Below, piece after piece: positions 1-7,752 of a stretch of 21,437 bases of DNA. Every line of letters begins with the position of its first letter. The first letter of the stretch is position 1. Origin of the DNA: an uncultured Clostridia bacterium (GTDB lineage: Bacteria; Bacillota; Clostridia; Christensenellales; Aristaeellaceae); the NCBI GenBank assembly GCA_934615235.1, contig CAKTTL010000046.1, positions 1 to 21,437 of the forward strand, written 5' to 3'. The notes under the pieces were generated by a model that made no database searches, was not told the origin of the DNA, and worked only from the letters and a program-made list of their open reading frames with translations. A program made the translations under genes and the position numbers.

Positions 1-130
1 CTCAGCCTCGTAATGCTCTCAGCGAATTGACTGTCTCTTTCTTTCTCTTGCTTCCTGTATCGTTTTCAAGGACCGCCTCGCGTCCCTTCCAAAACCGACC
101 GTGGTTGGTTTCTTCCGTGGCGCGAGTAAT
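1..130 (-). other. Probable rRNA operon leader (5' transcribed region, gene body outside window)
   Basis: No protein-coding gene is apparent. Read on the minus strand, this stretch follows a consensus promoter and contains the string GGTCCTTGAAAACGATACAG near 63-82. This resembles the CTTTGAAAAC / CCTTGAAAAC segments that precede 16S and 23S rRNA in Firmicutes rRNA operons, where they belong to the boxA-like and processing-stem region. An imperfect small hairpin (about 8 bp, one mismatch) lies near 95-115. The rRNA itself is not in the window, so the assignment rests on leader similarity recalled from memory plus promoter strength. It could instead be the untranslated leader of another highly expressed gene. 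Confidence 0.45.
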
Positions 131-159
131 ATAATACCACGTCTCCCCTCCCCTGTCAA
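131..159 (-). promoter_or_regulatory. Strong sigma-A promoter reading left
   Basis: On the minus strand the -35 TTGACA (154-159) is a perfect consensus. It is separated by exactly 17 bp from the -10 TATTAT (131-136). Transcription would start near 124 and run out of the left edge of the window. There is no ORF with a ribosome binding site between the promoter and the edge, which fits a stable-RNA promoter. Confidence 0.75.
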
Positions 160-164
160 CCCCC

Positions 165-200
165 TTTTTTACTTTTTTCGCGCTTTTTTCGATGTTTTTT
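165..200 (-). promoter_or_regulatory. Phased A-tracts upstream of the leftward promoter (UP-element-like)
   Basis: Four runs of six T on the plus strand (165-170, 173-178, 184-189, 195-200) are A6 tracts on the minus strand. They lie directly upstream of the TTGACA box at 154-159. Three of them repeat at 11 bp, close to one helical turn, so intrinsic bending is expected. A-rich tracts here are typical of UP elements contacted by the RNA polymerase alpha C-terminal domain at rRNA promoters. Confidence 0.5.
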
Positions 201-233
201 CCCGCAGGTGTGATGGCGCGCGTGAAAGCATGT

Positions 234-274
234 AAAAAGCGCCCCGCCGGGCTGCCTGCAGCCCGGCGGGGCGC
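234..274 (-). terminator. Rho-independent terminator of the leftward secreted-protein pair
   Basis: A perfect 16-bp GC-rich inverted repeat (239-254 with 259-274, loop CCTG) is followed on the minus strand by TTTTT (234-238). It sits just past the stop codon at 298 and ends the two-gene unit before the next leftward promoter. Confidence 0.85.
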
Positions 275-297
275 TTTGCGCCTCCGAAGAAAAAACC

Positions 298-849
298 TTA
301 CGCCTCAATCTTAAACGTGCGCACGATATTATCCAGCGCGGGCAGGTCGTCCGGAATGGAGCGGGTCGAGGAGAAGGAATAGTAATGCAGCATCACGCCG
401 CGCTCGCCGTAGTTGAACCAGATGATATAATCGATGCCCATGCGGCCGTTATCCGAATTATCCAGATAGCAGTCGTAATGCGCGTCGATTTCGCCGCCCA
501 CGGTGAAGTTCTGGTTCGCAACGCGGATATAATCGCCGCTGCCCATATCTTCAAAGTCGGCTTCCATATCCCACGTCTGATCGTTGATATAAACCGTCAG
601 GGCCGGAATGAAGCCGTTCACATCCGCCGGGCCGACCAGTTCAATCTCGTCGTAGCCGTTGTAGGCGATCGCCGACTGCTCCGTCCAGGCCGTCCCCGGC
701 AGCTGGAAGGAAACGTTGCCGTTGTAGTAATAGCCGCGGCGAACCGTTCCTTTGGCGCCCCTGGCGCCGTTAATTTCCAGCGCGGACGCGGAGCCGACAA
801 GCCCCGCGCACAAAACCAGCGCCAGCAAAACGGAAATTATCTTCTTCAT
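298..849 (-). CDS. Small secreted protein of unknown function (paralogue A)
   Basis: This is a 183-residue protein with a clear Sec signal peptide: MKK, a hydrophobic stretch of about 15 residues, and a likely signal peptidase I site after Ala-Ser-Ala near residue 23. It has no lipobox Cys. The mature part is acidic and rich in Tyr and Asp, with no domain I recognise. It is a paralogue of the gene directly upstream: both carry a G-P-x-D-x-NGF-x-PAL-x-V block after a G-x-Y-x-NGN segment, and both end in a helix-like segment before the C-terminus. The start is supported by AAAGGAG upstream of ATG. The 17-bp gap to the upstream gene and the terminator downstream make these a bicistronic unit. 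Function is not inferred beyond export. Confidence 0.85.
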   Translation of the reverse strand: MKKIISVLLALVLCAGLVGSASALEINGARGAKGTVRRGYYYNGNVSFQLPGTAWTEQSAIAYNGYDEIELVGPADVNGFIPALTVYINDQTWDMEADFEDMGSGDYIRVANQNFTVGGEIDAHYDCYLDNSDNGRMGIDYIIWFNYGERGVMLHYYSFSSTRSIPDDLPALDNIVRTFKIEA

Positions 850-866
850 TTCTTCCGCTCCTTTCC

Positions 867-1442
867 TCAGGGCACCATGATGCTGTTAAACAGATCCTGC
901 ACGCCGTAAAGATCGTCGATCATCGTGCGCTGCGCGCCGTAACAGTCGTAAGTGATACGGACGATGTTGCGATCGGTCGAGAAAGCGTACACTGTCAGGT
1001 AGCTCGTGCGGCTCTGCCCGCCGCCGTCGCGGTAGACGAGGAAAAGCCGCCGCGCGTCCACGCCGTATTCGTTGAAATATTCGGACGCGATCAGATAAAA
1101 GTCCTTATAATTCGCGCCGTACGTTTCAAGCAGTTCGGCGAGTATGTCGGAGGAAGTATATTCGTCCATGTTCACGCTGCCCGGAATCACGTCGACCAGC
1201 AGCGCGGGACCGAAACCGTTTTTATCGCTCGGGCCGGAGAACGAAATGCGGAAATACCCGGCTTTTTTATTCTCCTGGCGCACCAGCGAAAACCCGCTCG
1301 GCACGGGGAACATAATCCCGTTTCCGTTATCGTAAACGCCGTTTGTCACCTTTCCCTTGGTAAAATCCGCACAGGCAGGGGCTGCCGTCGCGATGCAGAC
1401 CAGCAATGCCAGCAGCAGCGCGAAAAACCTGTTTTTCTTCAT
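867..1442 (-). CDS. Small secreted protein of unknown function (paralogue B)
   Basis: This protein has 191 residues if it starts at the ATG at 1442. The reading frame is open 12 codons further upstream, but that extension is Tyr-rich and non-signal-like. The ATG at 1442 has the ribosome binding site AGAAGGGTGA and begins a normal Sec signal peptide (MKKNRFFALLLALLV, cleavage probably after Ala-Cys-Ala). The mature protein shares the block GPSDKNGFGPALLVDV with the related GPADVNGFIPALTVYI of its neighbour, so the pair arose by tandem duplication and then diverged strongly. No catalytic motif is visible. It is transcribed from a promoter at 1479-1507, divergently from a two-component system. 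Confidence 0.85.
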   Translation of the reverse strand: MKKNRFFALLLALLVCIATAAPACADFTKGKVTNGVYDNGNGIMFPVPSGFSLVRQENKKAGYFRISFSGPSDKNGFGPALLVDVIPGSVNMDEYTSSDILAELLETYGANYKDFYLIASEYFNEYGVDARRLFLVYRDGGGQSRTSYLTVYAFSTDRNIVRITYDCYGAQRTMIDDLYGVQDLFNSIMVP

Positions 1443-1478
1443 GATCACCCTTCTTTCCATATAATAGTAGTTATTCAC

Positions 1479-1507
1479 ATTATATCATCGTTTTTTTCGA
1501 ACTGCAA
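1479..1507 (-). promoter_or_regulatory. Promoter for the secreted-protein pair
   Basis: On the minus strand TTGCAG (1502-1507) is followed by 17 bp and a perfect TATAAT (1479-1484), 36 bp upstream of the ATG at 1442. It lies back-to-back with the rightward promoter of the two-component system. Confidence 0.7.
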
Positions 1508-1542
1508 TAGTATTCGGAGGTGTTCCGCATTTTGACAGGATA

Positions 1543-1551
1543 TGGTATACT
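1543..1551 (+). promoter_or_regulatory. Extended -10 promoter candidate for the two-component/GRE operon
   Basis: The sequence TGGTATACT (1543-1551) matches the extended -10 pattern TGnTATAAT. The -35 region at optimal distance (TTCCGC, 1523-1528) is weak, as is common for extended -10 promoters. A TTGACA at 1532-1537 is too close to this -10 to pair with it. The response-regulator ATG lies 32 bp downstream. Confidence 0.45.
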
Positions 1552-1583
1552 GATTCCATGCCGGCAAGGCGGGAGGAAGCGCT

Positions 1584-2261
1584 ATGTTTCGCATTTTGCT
1601 TGTTGAAGACGACGAAAGCCAGCGCACGATGATGACGGCCGCGCTGCGCGCCGACGGATACGACGTTTTCGGCGCCGAAAGCGCCGAGAACGCGCTGGAG
1701 ATCCTCGACGGGGTAAAGGTCGATATGGCTATCTGCGACGTGATGATGCCCGGGATGGACGGGTTCGAACTGACGCGCGAACTGCGCGCCGCCTATCGCG
1801 ATCTGCCCATCATGATCGTCACGGCCAAATCGGAAATCGCCGATAAGGAAGTCGGCTTCCACGCGGGGACGGACGATTACATGGTCAAGCCGCTCGATCT
1901 TTCCGAGTTTCGGCTGCGCGTGCGCGCGCTTTTCCGGCGCGCGAAAATCCAGACGGAAAAGCAGGTCGCCGTCGGCGGCGTTATCGCCAACGCGCAGGAC
2001 CATACCGTCCGATACGGCGCGGAGCGCATTTCGCTCCCGCGCAAGGAGTTCGAGCTGCTGTTCATGCTCATGAGCTATCCCGACATGATCCTCACCCGCC
2101 GCCAGCTGATGGACGAAATCTGGGGCGTGGACTGCGACACGGGCGAACGGACGGTCGACGTGCACGTCAAGCGCCTGCGCGAAAAGCTTTCGATGATCGA
2201 GGATTTCAAAATCGTAACCGTCTGCGGCGTGGGGTATTCGGTGGAGGTTTCGCATGCTTAA
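1584..2261 (+). CDS. OmpR/PhoB-family response regulator
   Basis: This 225-residue protein has an N-terminal receiver domain (about 1-115) and a C-terminal winged-helix DNA-binding domain (about 130-225). The acidic pocket Glu9-Asp10, the phospho-acceptor Asp52 in CDVMMPGMDGF, the switch Thr80 and the invariant Lys102 in VKPLDL are all present. The C-terminal part has the usual ERTVDVHVKRLREKL recognition helix and a VCGVGYSVE wing. The start is supported by GGGAGGA eight bases upstream. It overlaps the downstream histidine kinase by 8 bp, so the two are translationally coupled and form a cognate pair. Because the operon continues into a glycyl radical enzyme, it may control its own operon, but that is inference. 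Confidence 0.93.
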   Translation: MFRILLVEDDESQRTMMTAALRADGYDVFGAESAENALEILDGVKVDMAICDVMMPGMDGFELTRELRAAYRDLPIMIVTAKSEIADKEVGFHAGTDDYMVKPLDLSEFRLRVRALFRRAKIQTEKQVAVGGVIANAQDHTVRYGAERISLPRKEFELLFMLMSYPDMILTRRQLMDEIWGVDCDTGERTVDVHVKRLREKLSMIEDFKIVTVCGVGYSVEVSHA

Positions 2262-3567
2262 GCTGCGCGTGAAATGGACGCTCTTTGTCGTGCTCATCCA
2301 GGTGACCGCGCTGCTTTTGTCCGGCGGCATTTCGGCCGTCGTCAGCAGCGCGTGGCTGACGCGTCAGATTCGCGCCTCGCAGGAGGAGCTGGCCGCGCTG
2401 ACCGTTCGCATGCAGAAGGAAGAAGACCTCCCGCTCGAGCGGATGACGGAAATCTTCGAGGATCGTTCCACCTATCAGCTGAATGTTCTGGCGGACGCGC
2501 CCGATCTTTCTCAGGACGCGCTCGCGCGTCTTGAAAACGGCGAATTCGTCTCCATCGGCCGGGGCGCGAACGTCGCGACGTATTTTACGGCCGGCGGCGC
2601 GTACGGCGTCGTCCGTTCGGCGCATACGAACGCGCTGACGAGCCAGTCGACGCTGCGCTGGCTGATCAACGCGCTGCTGATGTTCGCCATCGGCCTCGTC
2701 GCGATGTGGACGCTCGCCATGGCCATCACCCGTCCGATCGTCGGGCTGACGGAGGCCGCCGGGCGCGTGGCCAAGGGCGATTTTTCGGCCAAGGTGCCGC
2801 TGCGCAAGCAGACGAAAAAACGCCCTTATGATGAAATCGAAGCGCTGGCCGCCACGTTTAACCGGATGACGGACGACCTGCGGAGCATCGAATACCTCCG
2901 CAAGGATTTTACCAGCAACGTTTCGCACGAGATCAAATCGCCCATCGCGACCATCAGCGGCTACGCGCAGCTGCTGTGCGACGAATCGCTCGACGCGCAG
3001 ACGCGCATGGCCTATACGCGTTCCATCAGCGAAAGCTGCGCGCAGCTCTCCCGCCTGTCGGACAACCTGCTGCGCATCACGCGGCTGGAGAGCGGCAAGC
3101 GCAAACCGCTGGCCGAGCCTTTCATGCTTGACGAGCAGCTGCGGCGCACCCTCGCGGCGATGATGCCGCAATTCCGGCGCAAGCGCCTGGAACTGACGGT
3201 CGATCTCCCCGCCGCGCGCATCGTTTCCGACCGGGAACTGCTCGAGCAGGTCTGGCAGAACATCCTGCGCAACGCGATCAAGTTCACGCCCGAGGGCGGC
3301 GAAATTTCCGTCCGCCTTGCAGCCGCGGACGGCGCTTTCCGCGTCGAAATCGCCGACAGCGGCATCGGCATCTCGCAGGACGCGCAAAAGCATATCTTTG
3401 AAAAGTTTTATCAGGCGGACGGCAGCCATCACACCGAGGGCAGCGGGCTCGGCCTTTCGCTGGTCAAGCGCATCGTCGACGCGTGCGGCGGCGAAATTTC
3501 CGTTCAAAGCGCCCCCGGAGAAGGCAGCGCGTTCACCGTCGTCCTGCCTGCGAAACCCAGAGAATAA
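2254..3567 (+). CDS. Membrane sensor histidine kinase
   Basis: This protein has 437 residues. A first membrane segment (about 9-31) and a second (about 136-158) enclose an extracellular sensor region of roughly 100 residues. A HAMP linker (about 159-212) is followed by the dimerisation/phospho-acceptor helix with His225 in VSHEIKSPIATISGYAQLL. The ATPase domain shows the N box (Asn340 in NILRNAIKFTPEG), the G1 box DSGIGI (368-373), the F box FEKFYQAD and the G2 box GSGLGLSLVKR. The His box reads EIKSPI rather than the common ELKTPL, which is a tolerated variant. The start codon lies inside the end of the response regulator gene (8-bp overlap). The sensor domain has no recognisable fold, so the signal is unknown. 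Confidence 0.93.
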   Translation: MLKLRVKWTLFVVLIQVTALLLSGGISAVVSSAWLTRQIRASQEELAALTVRMQKEEDLPLERMTEIFEDRSTYQLNVLADAPDLSQDALARLENGEFVSIGRGANVATYFTAGGAYGVVRSAHTNALTSQSTLRWLINALLMFAIGLVAMWTLAMAITRPIVGLTEAAGRVAKGDFSAKVPLRKQTKKRPYDEIEALAATFNRMTDDLRSIEYLRKDFTSNVSHEIKSPIATISGYAQLLCDESLDAQTRMAYTRSISESCAQLSRLSDNLLRITRLESGKRKPLAEPFMLDEQLRRTLAAMMPQFRRKRLELTVDLPAARIVSDRELLEQVWQNILRNAIKFTPEGGEISVRLAAADGAFRVEIADSGIGISQDAQKHIFEKFYQADGSHHTEGSGLGLSLVKRIVDACGGEISVQSAPGEGSAFTVVLPAKPRE

Positions 3568-3592
3568 AAACAGCACATCGGAGGTTTTTTTC

Positions 3593-5617
3593 ATGAACCG
3601 GCAGATTGAATCGCTGCGCCGCATGCAGTGGGAACGCGTGCATCACGCGGCCCGCAAGCCCGTCCCCGCAGGCGTCGAAGCCGCCTACCGCCGCCCTGAG
3701 CTCACCGACTTCGAGCGCACCGCGCTGCGGCTGGAAACGGCGCTCAGGCTGGAAACGCCCTGGTTTATGGACGGCGAAATTCTCGCCTTCACGCGCACCA
3801 TGCCCGCGCTGCCGATGATTTTCGACGAAGCGGAATGGGACGAAATCCGCGCGCATCATTTCGTCCACGAGCTGGGCAGCGTCAGCAACCTCTCGCCGGA
3901 TTACGCTTCCATCCTCGAAAACGGGCTGGAAATGTATCTGGGCAGGCTTGGCGAGGGGCGCTATCACGCCGCCATGCGGCGTTCGATCGAAGCGCTGCTC
4001 GATCTGACGGCGCGCTACGAGACCGCCGCGCGCAGCGCGGGCTATTCCGAAATCGCCGATACGCTCGCCCGCGTCCCGCGCTTTGGCGCGCGCACGCTGC
4101 GCGAAGCGCTGCAGAGCCTGCGCGCGCTGCATTTCGCGATGTGGTGCGAGGGCGATTATCACAACACGCTCGGCCGGTTCGACCAGTACATGGCGCCCTA
4201 CCTGCAGGCCGATCTCGACGCGGGCCGTGAAACGGAAGAGTCCGCGCTCGCGCTCGTCGAGGCGTTTTTCCTCGCCTGCAACCGCGACAGCGACCTTTAT
4301 CCTGGCATGCAGCAGGGCGACAACGGGCAGAGCATCGTGCTGGGCGGCAAAACGCCGGACGGAAAAGACGGCTTCAACCTGCTCTCGAAACTCTGCCTGA
4401 AGGCCAGCGAAGAGCTGCGGCTGATCGACCCGAAAATCAACCTCCGCGTCTGCCGCGAAACGCCGCTGGAAATTTACGAAATGGGCACGCGGCTGACGAA
4501 GCTCGGCCTGGGCTTCCCGCAGTATGAAAACGACGACGTAGCGATTCCCGCGCTGACGGCGCTGGGCTACGACGAAAAGGACGCGCGCGATTACGCCATG
4601 GCCGCCTGCTGGGAGTTCATCATTCCCGGCAAAGGCATGGAAATTCCGAATATCGGCGCGCTGCCGTTTGCAAACATCGTCGATGCGGTTGTGCGGGAAA
4701 AGCTCGCGCAATGCGCGGATATGGACGCGCTCCTCGCCGCCGTGCGGGAGCGGATTTTCGCGTCCGTGCGCGAAACGCTCGACGAGCGGCGCGGGCTGTA
4801 TGCGATCCCCTCGCCGTTCCTTTCGCTCTTCTTCGAGGGCTGCCTCGAGGGCGAGCGGGACATTTCGCTCGGCTGCAAGTATAACAACTGGGGCCTGCAC
4901 GGCACGGGCCTTGCCCCGGCGGTCGATATGCTGGCCGCAGTGGAGCAGGTAATTTTTGAAGAAAAGCAATCGCCCGAAACGCTGCTGGCCGCGATGGACG
5001 CGAACTTCGAGGGCTTCGACGCGCTGCACGACGAGCTCGCCCGCCGCTGTCCCAAAATGGGCAACAACGACGACCGCGCCGATACGTACGCCGTAAAGCT
5101 GCTGGCGATGTTCGCCGACGCGGTACAGGGGCTGCGCAACGAGCGCGGCGGCGTCATCCGCTGCGGCACGGGTTCGGCGATGTATTACATCTTCCACGCC
5201 AACGAGCTGGGCGCGACGGCCGACGGCCGCAAGAAGGGCACGCCGCTGCCCGCCAACTACGCCCCCTCTCTCAACGTGCGCCTGAACGGGCCGGTTTCGC
5301 TCATCCAGTCGTTTACAAAGCCCAATTTGAAGCGCTGCCTGAACGGCGGCCCGCTGACGATCGAATTCTCCGACAGCGTTTTCCGCTCGGACGAGGCGAT
5401 CGCGAAGGTCGCGCAGCTGGTGCGCAGCTTCGTGCTGCTTGGGGGCCATCAGCTGCAGCTGAACACCGTCAACCGCGAGCGCATGCTCGACGCGCAGAAG
5501 CACCCGGAAAATTACCGCAACCTGATCGTCCGCGTCTGGGGCTGGAGCGGATATTTCGTCGAGTTGGACAAGTGCTATCAGGATCATATCATCGCGAGGG
5601 TGGAACTGAATGTGTAA
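3593..5617 (+). CDS. Glycyl radical enzyme of the pyruvate formate-lyase superfamily, substrate unknown
   Basis: This protein has 674 residues from the ATG at 3593, which has GGAGG eight bases upstream. The frame is open further upstream, but that part overlaps the kinase gene. The thiyl-radical cysteine is probably Cys339 in AACWEFIIPG, with Glu341 two residues on. Such a Cys-x-Glu arrangement is typical of eliminating glycyl radical enzymes (dehydratases, lyases), not of true pyruvate formate-lyase, which has Cys-Cys. The C-terminal glycyl loop reads IVRVWGWSGYF with Gly650 as the expected radical site; most families have Gly-Tyr where this one has Gly-Trp. The GLHGTGLAPAVD block (434-445) is also characteristic. 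At 674 residues it is shorter than most members (about 750-850). It overlaps its activase by 8 bp. It should act in the cytoplasm under strict anaerobiosis. Confidence 0.9.
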   Translation: MNRQIESLRRMQWERVHHAARKPVPAGVEAAYRRPELTDFERTALRLETALRLETPWFMDGEILAFTRTMPALPMIFDEAEWDEIRAHHFVHELGSVSNLSPDYASILENGLEMYLGRLGEGRYHAAMRRSIEALLDLTARYETAARSAGYSEIADTLARVPRFGARTLREALQSLRALHFAMWCEGDYHNTLGRFDQYMAPYLQADLDAGRETEESALALVEAFFLACNRDSDLYPGMQQGDNGQSIVLGGKTPDGKDGFNLLSKLCLKASEELRLIDPKINLRVCRETPLEIYEMGTRLTKLGLGFPQYENDDVAIPALTALGYDEKDARDYAMAACWEFIIPGKGMEIPNIGALPFANIVDAVVREKLAQCADMDALLAAVRERIFASVRETLDERRGLYAIPSPFLSLFFEGCLEGERDISLGCKYNNWGLHGTGLAPAVDMLAAVEQVIFEEKQSPETLLAAMDANFEGFDALHDELARRCPKMGNNDDRADTYAVKLLAMFADAVQGLRNERGGVIRCGTGSAMYYIFHANELGATADGRKKGTPLPANYAPSLNVRLNGPVSLIQSFTKPNLKRCLNGGPLTIEFSDSVFRSDEAIAKVAQLVRSFVLLGGHQLQLNTVNRERMLDAQKHPENYRNLIVRVWGWSGYFVELDKCYQDHIIARVELNV

Positions 5618-6464
5618 GCCGCCCGCCGGTACGATTTTCGATATCAAGGAATTCGCCGTCTACGACGGGCCCGGCATCCGCACGACGGTGTTTCTCAAGG
5701 GCTGCCCGCTGCGCTGTCAGTGGTGTCACAACCCGGAAGGGCTCTCCCCCAGGCCGCAATTGATGACCAGTCCCTCGGCCTGCACGCACTGCGGCGCGTG
5801 CGCGCGCGTCTGCGCGCATCATCCCTGCGTCGCGTGCGGGGCGTGCGTGCCCGTGTGCCAGGCGGGGCTGCGGCGCATCGTGGGCACGGAATGGGAAAGC
5901 GGCGCGCTCGCCGCGCGGCTTTTGCGCGACCGCGCAATTCTCGAAGGCTCGGGCGGCGGCGTGACTTTCTCAGGCGGCGAACCGACGATGCAGTGGCCGT
6001 TCGTGCGCGCGGTGATTGATTCGCTCGAAGGGCTGCATACCTGCATTGAAACCTCGGGCTGCTGCTCCGACGAAGTTTTCGCCGAGGTAATGGCGAAAAT
6101 CGATCTGGTAATGATGGATATCAAGCTTGTCGACAGCGCGGCGCACCGCAGATGGACGGGCGTGGACAACGCGCCCATCCTGCGCCATGCGCGCATGCTC
6201 TGCGAAGGCGCGAAGCCGTTCGTCATCCGGCTGCCCGTCATTCCCGGCGTAAACGACTGCGACGCGCATTTCGAGCGGACGGCGGCCCTGCTCCGGGGCG
6301 CAGGCGCCCTCCAGCGCGTCGAACTGCTGCCGTATCATAAAACCGCCGGAGCGAAGTACGAGATGGTCGGCATGAAATACGACGTCGCGTTCGACCCGGA
6401 GAAAACGGTTTATATCAACACCCGCCCCTTCGACGAAGCGGGCATACCGCATCTGGTTTTATAA
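5610..6464 (+). CDS. Glycyl radical enzyme activase (radical SAM, with two extra ferredoxin-type clusters)
   Basis: This 284-residue radical-SAM protein abstracts a hydrogen from the partner enzyme's C-terminal glycine using S-adenosylmethionine. The CxxxCxxC motif for the catalytic [4Fe-4S] cluster is GCPLRCQWCHNPEG (Cys32, Cys36, Cys39). It is followed by an insert with two CxxCxxCxxxC motifs (Cys58-Cys68 and Cys73-Cys83), as in activases of dehydratase-type glycyl radical enzymes and unlike the short PflA. The SAM-contacting GGGVTFSGGEPTMQ, the IETSG strand and the MMDIK strand are all present. The start codon is inside the end of the upstream gene (8-bp overlap), which makes it the cognate activase. 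Confidence 0.95.
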   Translation: MCKPPAGTIFDIKEFAVYDGPGIRTTVFLKGCPLRCQWCHNPEGLSPRPQLMTSPSACTHCGACARVCAHHPCVACGACVPVCQAGLRRIVGTEWESGALAARLLRDRAILEGSGGGVTFSGGEPTMQWPFVRAVIDSLEGLHTCIETSGCCSDEVFAEVMAKIDLVMMDIKLVDSAAHRRWTGVDNAPILRHARMLCEGAKPFVIRLPVIPGVNDCDAHFERTAALLRGAGALQRVELLPYHKTAGAKYEMVGMKYDVAFDPEKTVYINTRPFDEAGIPHLVL

Positions 6465-6486
6465 AACGCAAAAGGAGTGTTTTTCC

Positions 6487-7749
6487 ATGGATACGATTCA
6501 ATGGCGCGAGGAAATCCCCGTCGCAGGAAAATACGATGTGCTCGTCGCAGGCGGCGGACTGGCGGGCGCTGCGGCGGCGCTCTCGGCCGCGCGGTGCGGC
6601 CAGCGCGTGCTGCTGACGGAAAAGCAATGCGCGCTGGGCGGCCTGGCCACGACGGGGCTGGTCAATTTCTGGGTGCCGCTTTGCAACGGGCGCGGCAAGA
6701 TGATCATCCGCGGCATGGCGGAAGAGTTTTTGAAGCTCTCTATCCGCGACGGGTTCGATACGCTTCCGCCGGCCTGGAAGCACGGCGAACCCGCCGCCCC
6801 CACGGAGGATCGCTGCGCGACCCTTTTCTCCGCCGGCCTTTTCTCGCTCTCCCTTTTGAAGCTGCTTCGGGACGCGGGCGTAACCATCGCCTACGACACG
6901 GTCGTCACCGACGTGCTGATGGACGGCGGCGCGTGCCGCGGCGTAATCGCCGCAGGCAAAAACAGCAAGCGTTTTTATGAAACGAAAATGCTCGTCGACG
7001 CGACGGGCGACGCGGAGCTGCTCAAAAAGGCCGGCGTGCCCACCGTCGACGGCCGCAACTACATGACCTATTACGGCGAGGGCGTCACGCTCGAGGGCTG
7101 CAAAAAAGCGCTGGAAACCGGCAACCTTGCCCACGCCTATTACCATCCCTTCGGCGGCCCCTCGACGCTCTACGGCGACGGGCAGACGCCGGAAATGCCG
7201 CTGTATCACGGCGCGGACGTGGACGAAATCAACCGCTACCTGCAGGAAAACCAGCTGCTGATGCTCGAAAAGGAGCTGCAAAAGCCGCGCGACGCGCGCG
7301 CCATCCACATGCTGCCCGGCATGCCGCAGCTGCGCACCTCCCGCCGCATCGACGGCGACGCAACCTTCACCGAAACGCTCGTCTATCAGCACCGCGCGGA
7401 TTCCATCGGCGCGATCTGCGATTTTGATTACCGCGACAGGCTCTATGAAGTTCCGTATGGGACGCTCGTGCGCTCCGGCTTTTCCAACCTCATCACCTGC
7501 GGACGCAGCGCGTCGGCCTCGGGCTGGGGCTGGGACGTGCTGCGCGTCATCCCGCCGGCCGTGCTGACCGGACAGGCCGCGGGCATCGCCGCCGCAATGG
7601 CGAACGAAACGGGCGCGCCCATCGCGCAGGTTCCGCTCGCGCCGCTGCAGAAGGCGCTGGCCGATACGGGCGTACTCATCCATTTCGACGACGCATGGGT
7701 TCCCGAAGAAAAAAAAGACGCGCACGGCGCGTCGGAAGGACACATTTAA
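6487..7749 (+). CDS. FAD-dependent oxidoreductase (FAD_oxidored-type)
   Basis: This protein has 420 residues. The N-terminal dinucleotide-binding fold shows VLVAGGGLAGAAAALSAAR (GxGxxG at 22-27) with an acidic residue (Glu45) at the end of the second strand for the adenosine ribose, then GGLATTGLVNFW. A second FAD contact is VDATGDAELLKKAG, and the C-terminal GRSASASGWGWDVLRVIPP segment closes over the flavin. The overall form matches the FAD_oxidored (PF12831-like) group, whose substrates are mostly unknown. AAAGGAGTG precedes the ATG, 22 bp after the activase. Its place directly after the glycyl radical enzyme suggests it oxidises or reduces the product or precursor of that enzyme; that is inference from position only. 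Confidence 0.85.
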   Translation: MDTIQWREEIPVAGKYDVLVAGGGLAGAAAALSAARCGQRVLLTEKQCALGGLATTGLVNFWVPLCNGRGKMIIRGMAEEFLKLSIRDGFDTLPPAWKHGEPAAPTEDRCATLFSAGLFSLSLLKLLRDAGVTIAYDTVVTDVLMDGGACRGVIAAGKNSKRFYETKMLVDATGDAELLKKAGVPTVDGRNYMTYYGEGVTLEGCKKALETGNLAHAYYHPFGGPSTLYGDGQTPEMPLYHGADVDEINRYLQENQLLMLEKELQKPRDARAIHMLPGMPQLRTSRRIDGDATFTETLVYQHRADSIGAICDFDYRDRLYEVPYGTLVRSGFSNLITCGRSASASGWGWDVLRVIPPAVLTGQAAGIAAAMANETGAPIAQVPLAPLQKALADTGVLIHFDDAWVPEEKKDAHGASEGHI

Positions 7750-7752
7750 GCG

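Noticed and set aside
1532..1551. TTGACA at 1532-1537 as -35 for the TATACT at 1546
   Set aside because: The spacer is only 8 bp; the extended -10 TG motif is the better explanation.
3317..3592. Upstream in-frame extension of the glycyl radical enzyme gene
   Set aside because: It overlaps the kinase ATPase domain in another frame, is compositionally biased, and the ATG at 3593 has its own good ribosome binding site.
3533..5647. Long minus-strand ORF opposite the glycyl radical enzyme (and similar antisense ORFs over the MATE and dehydrogenase genes)
   Set aside because: These are mirror frames of GC-rich coding sequence with Arg/Ala/Val-rich, domain-free translations and no ribosome binding sites.
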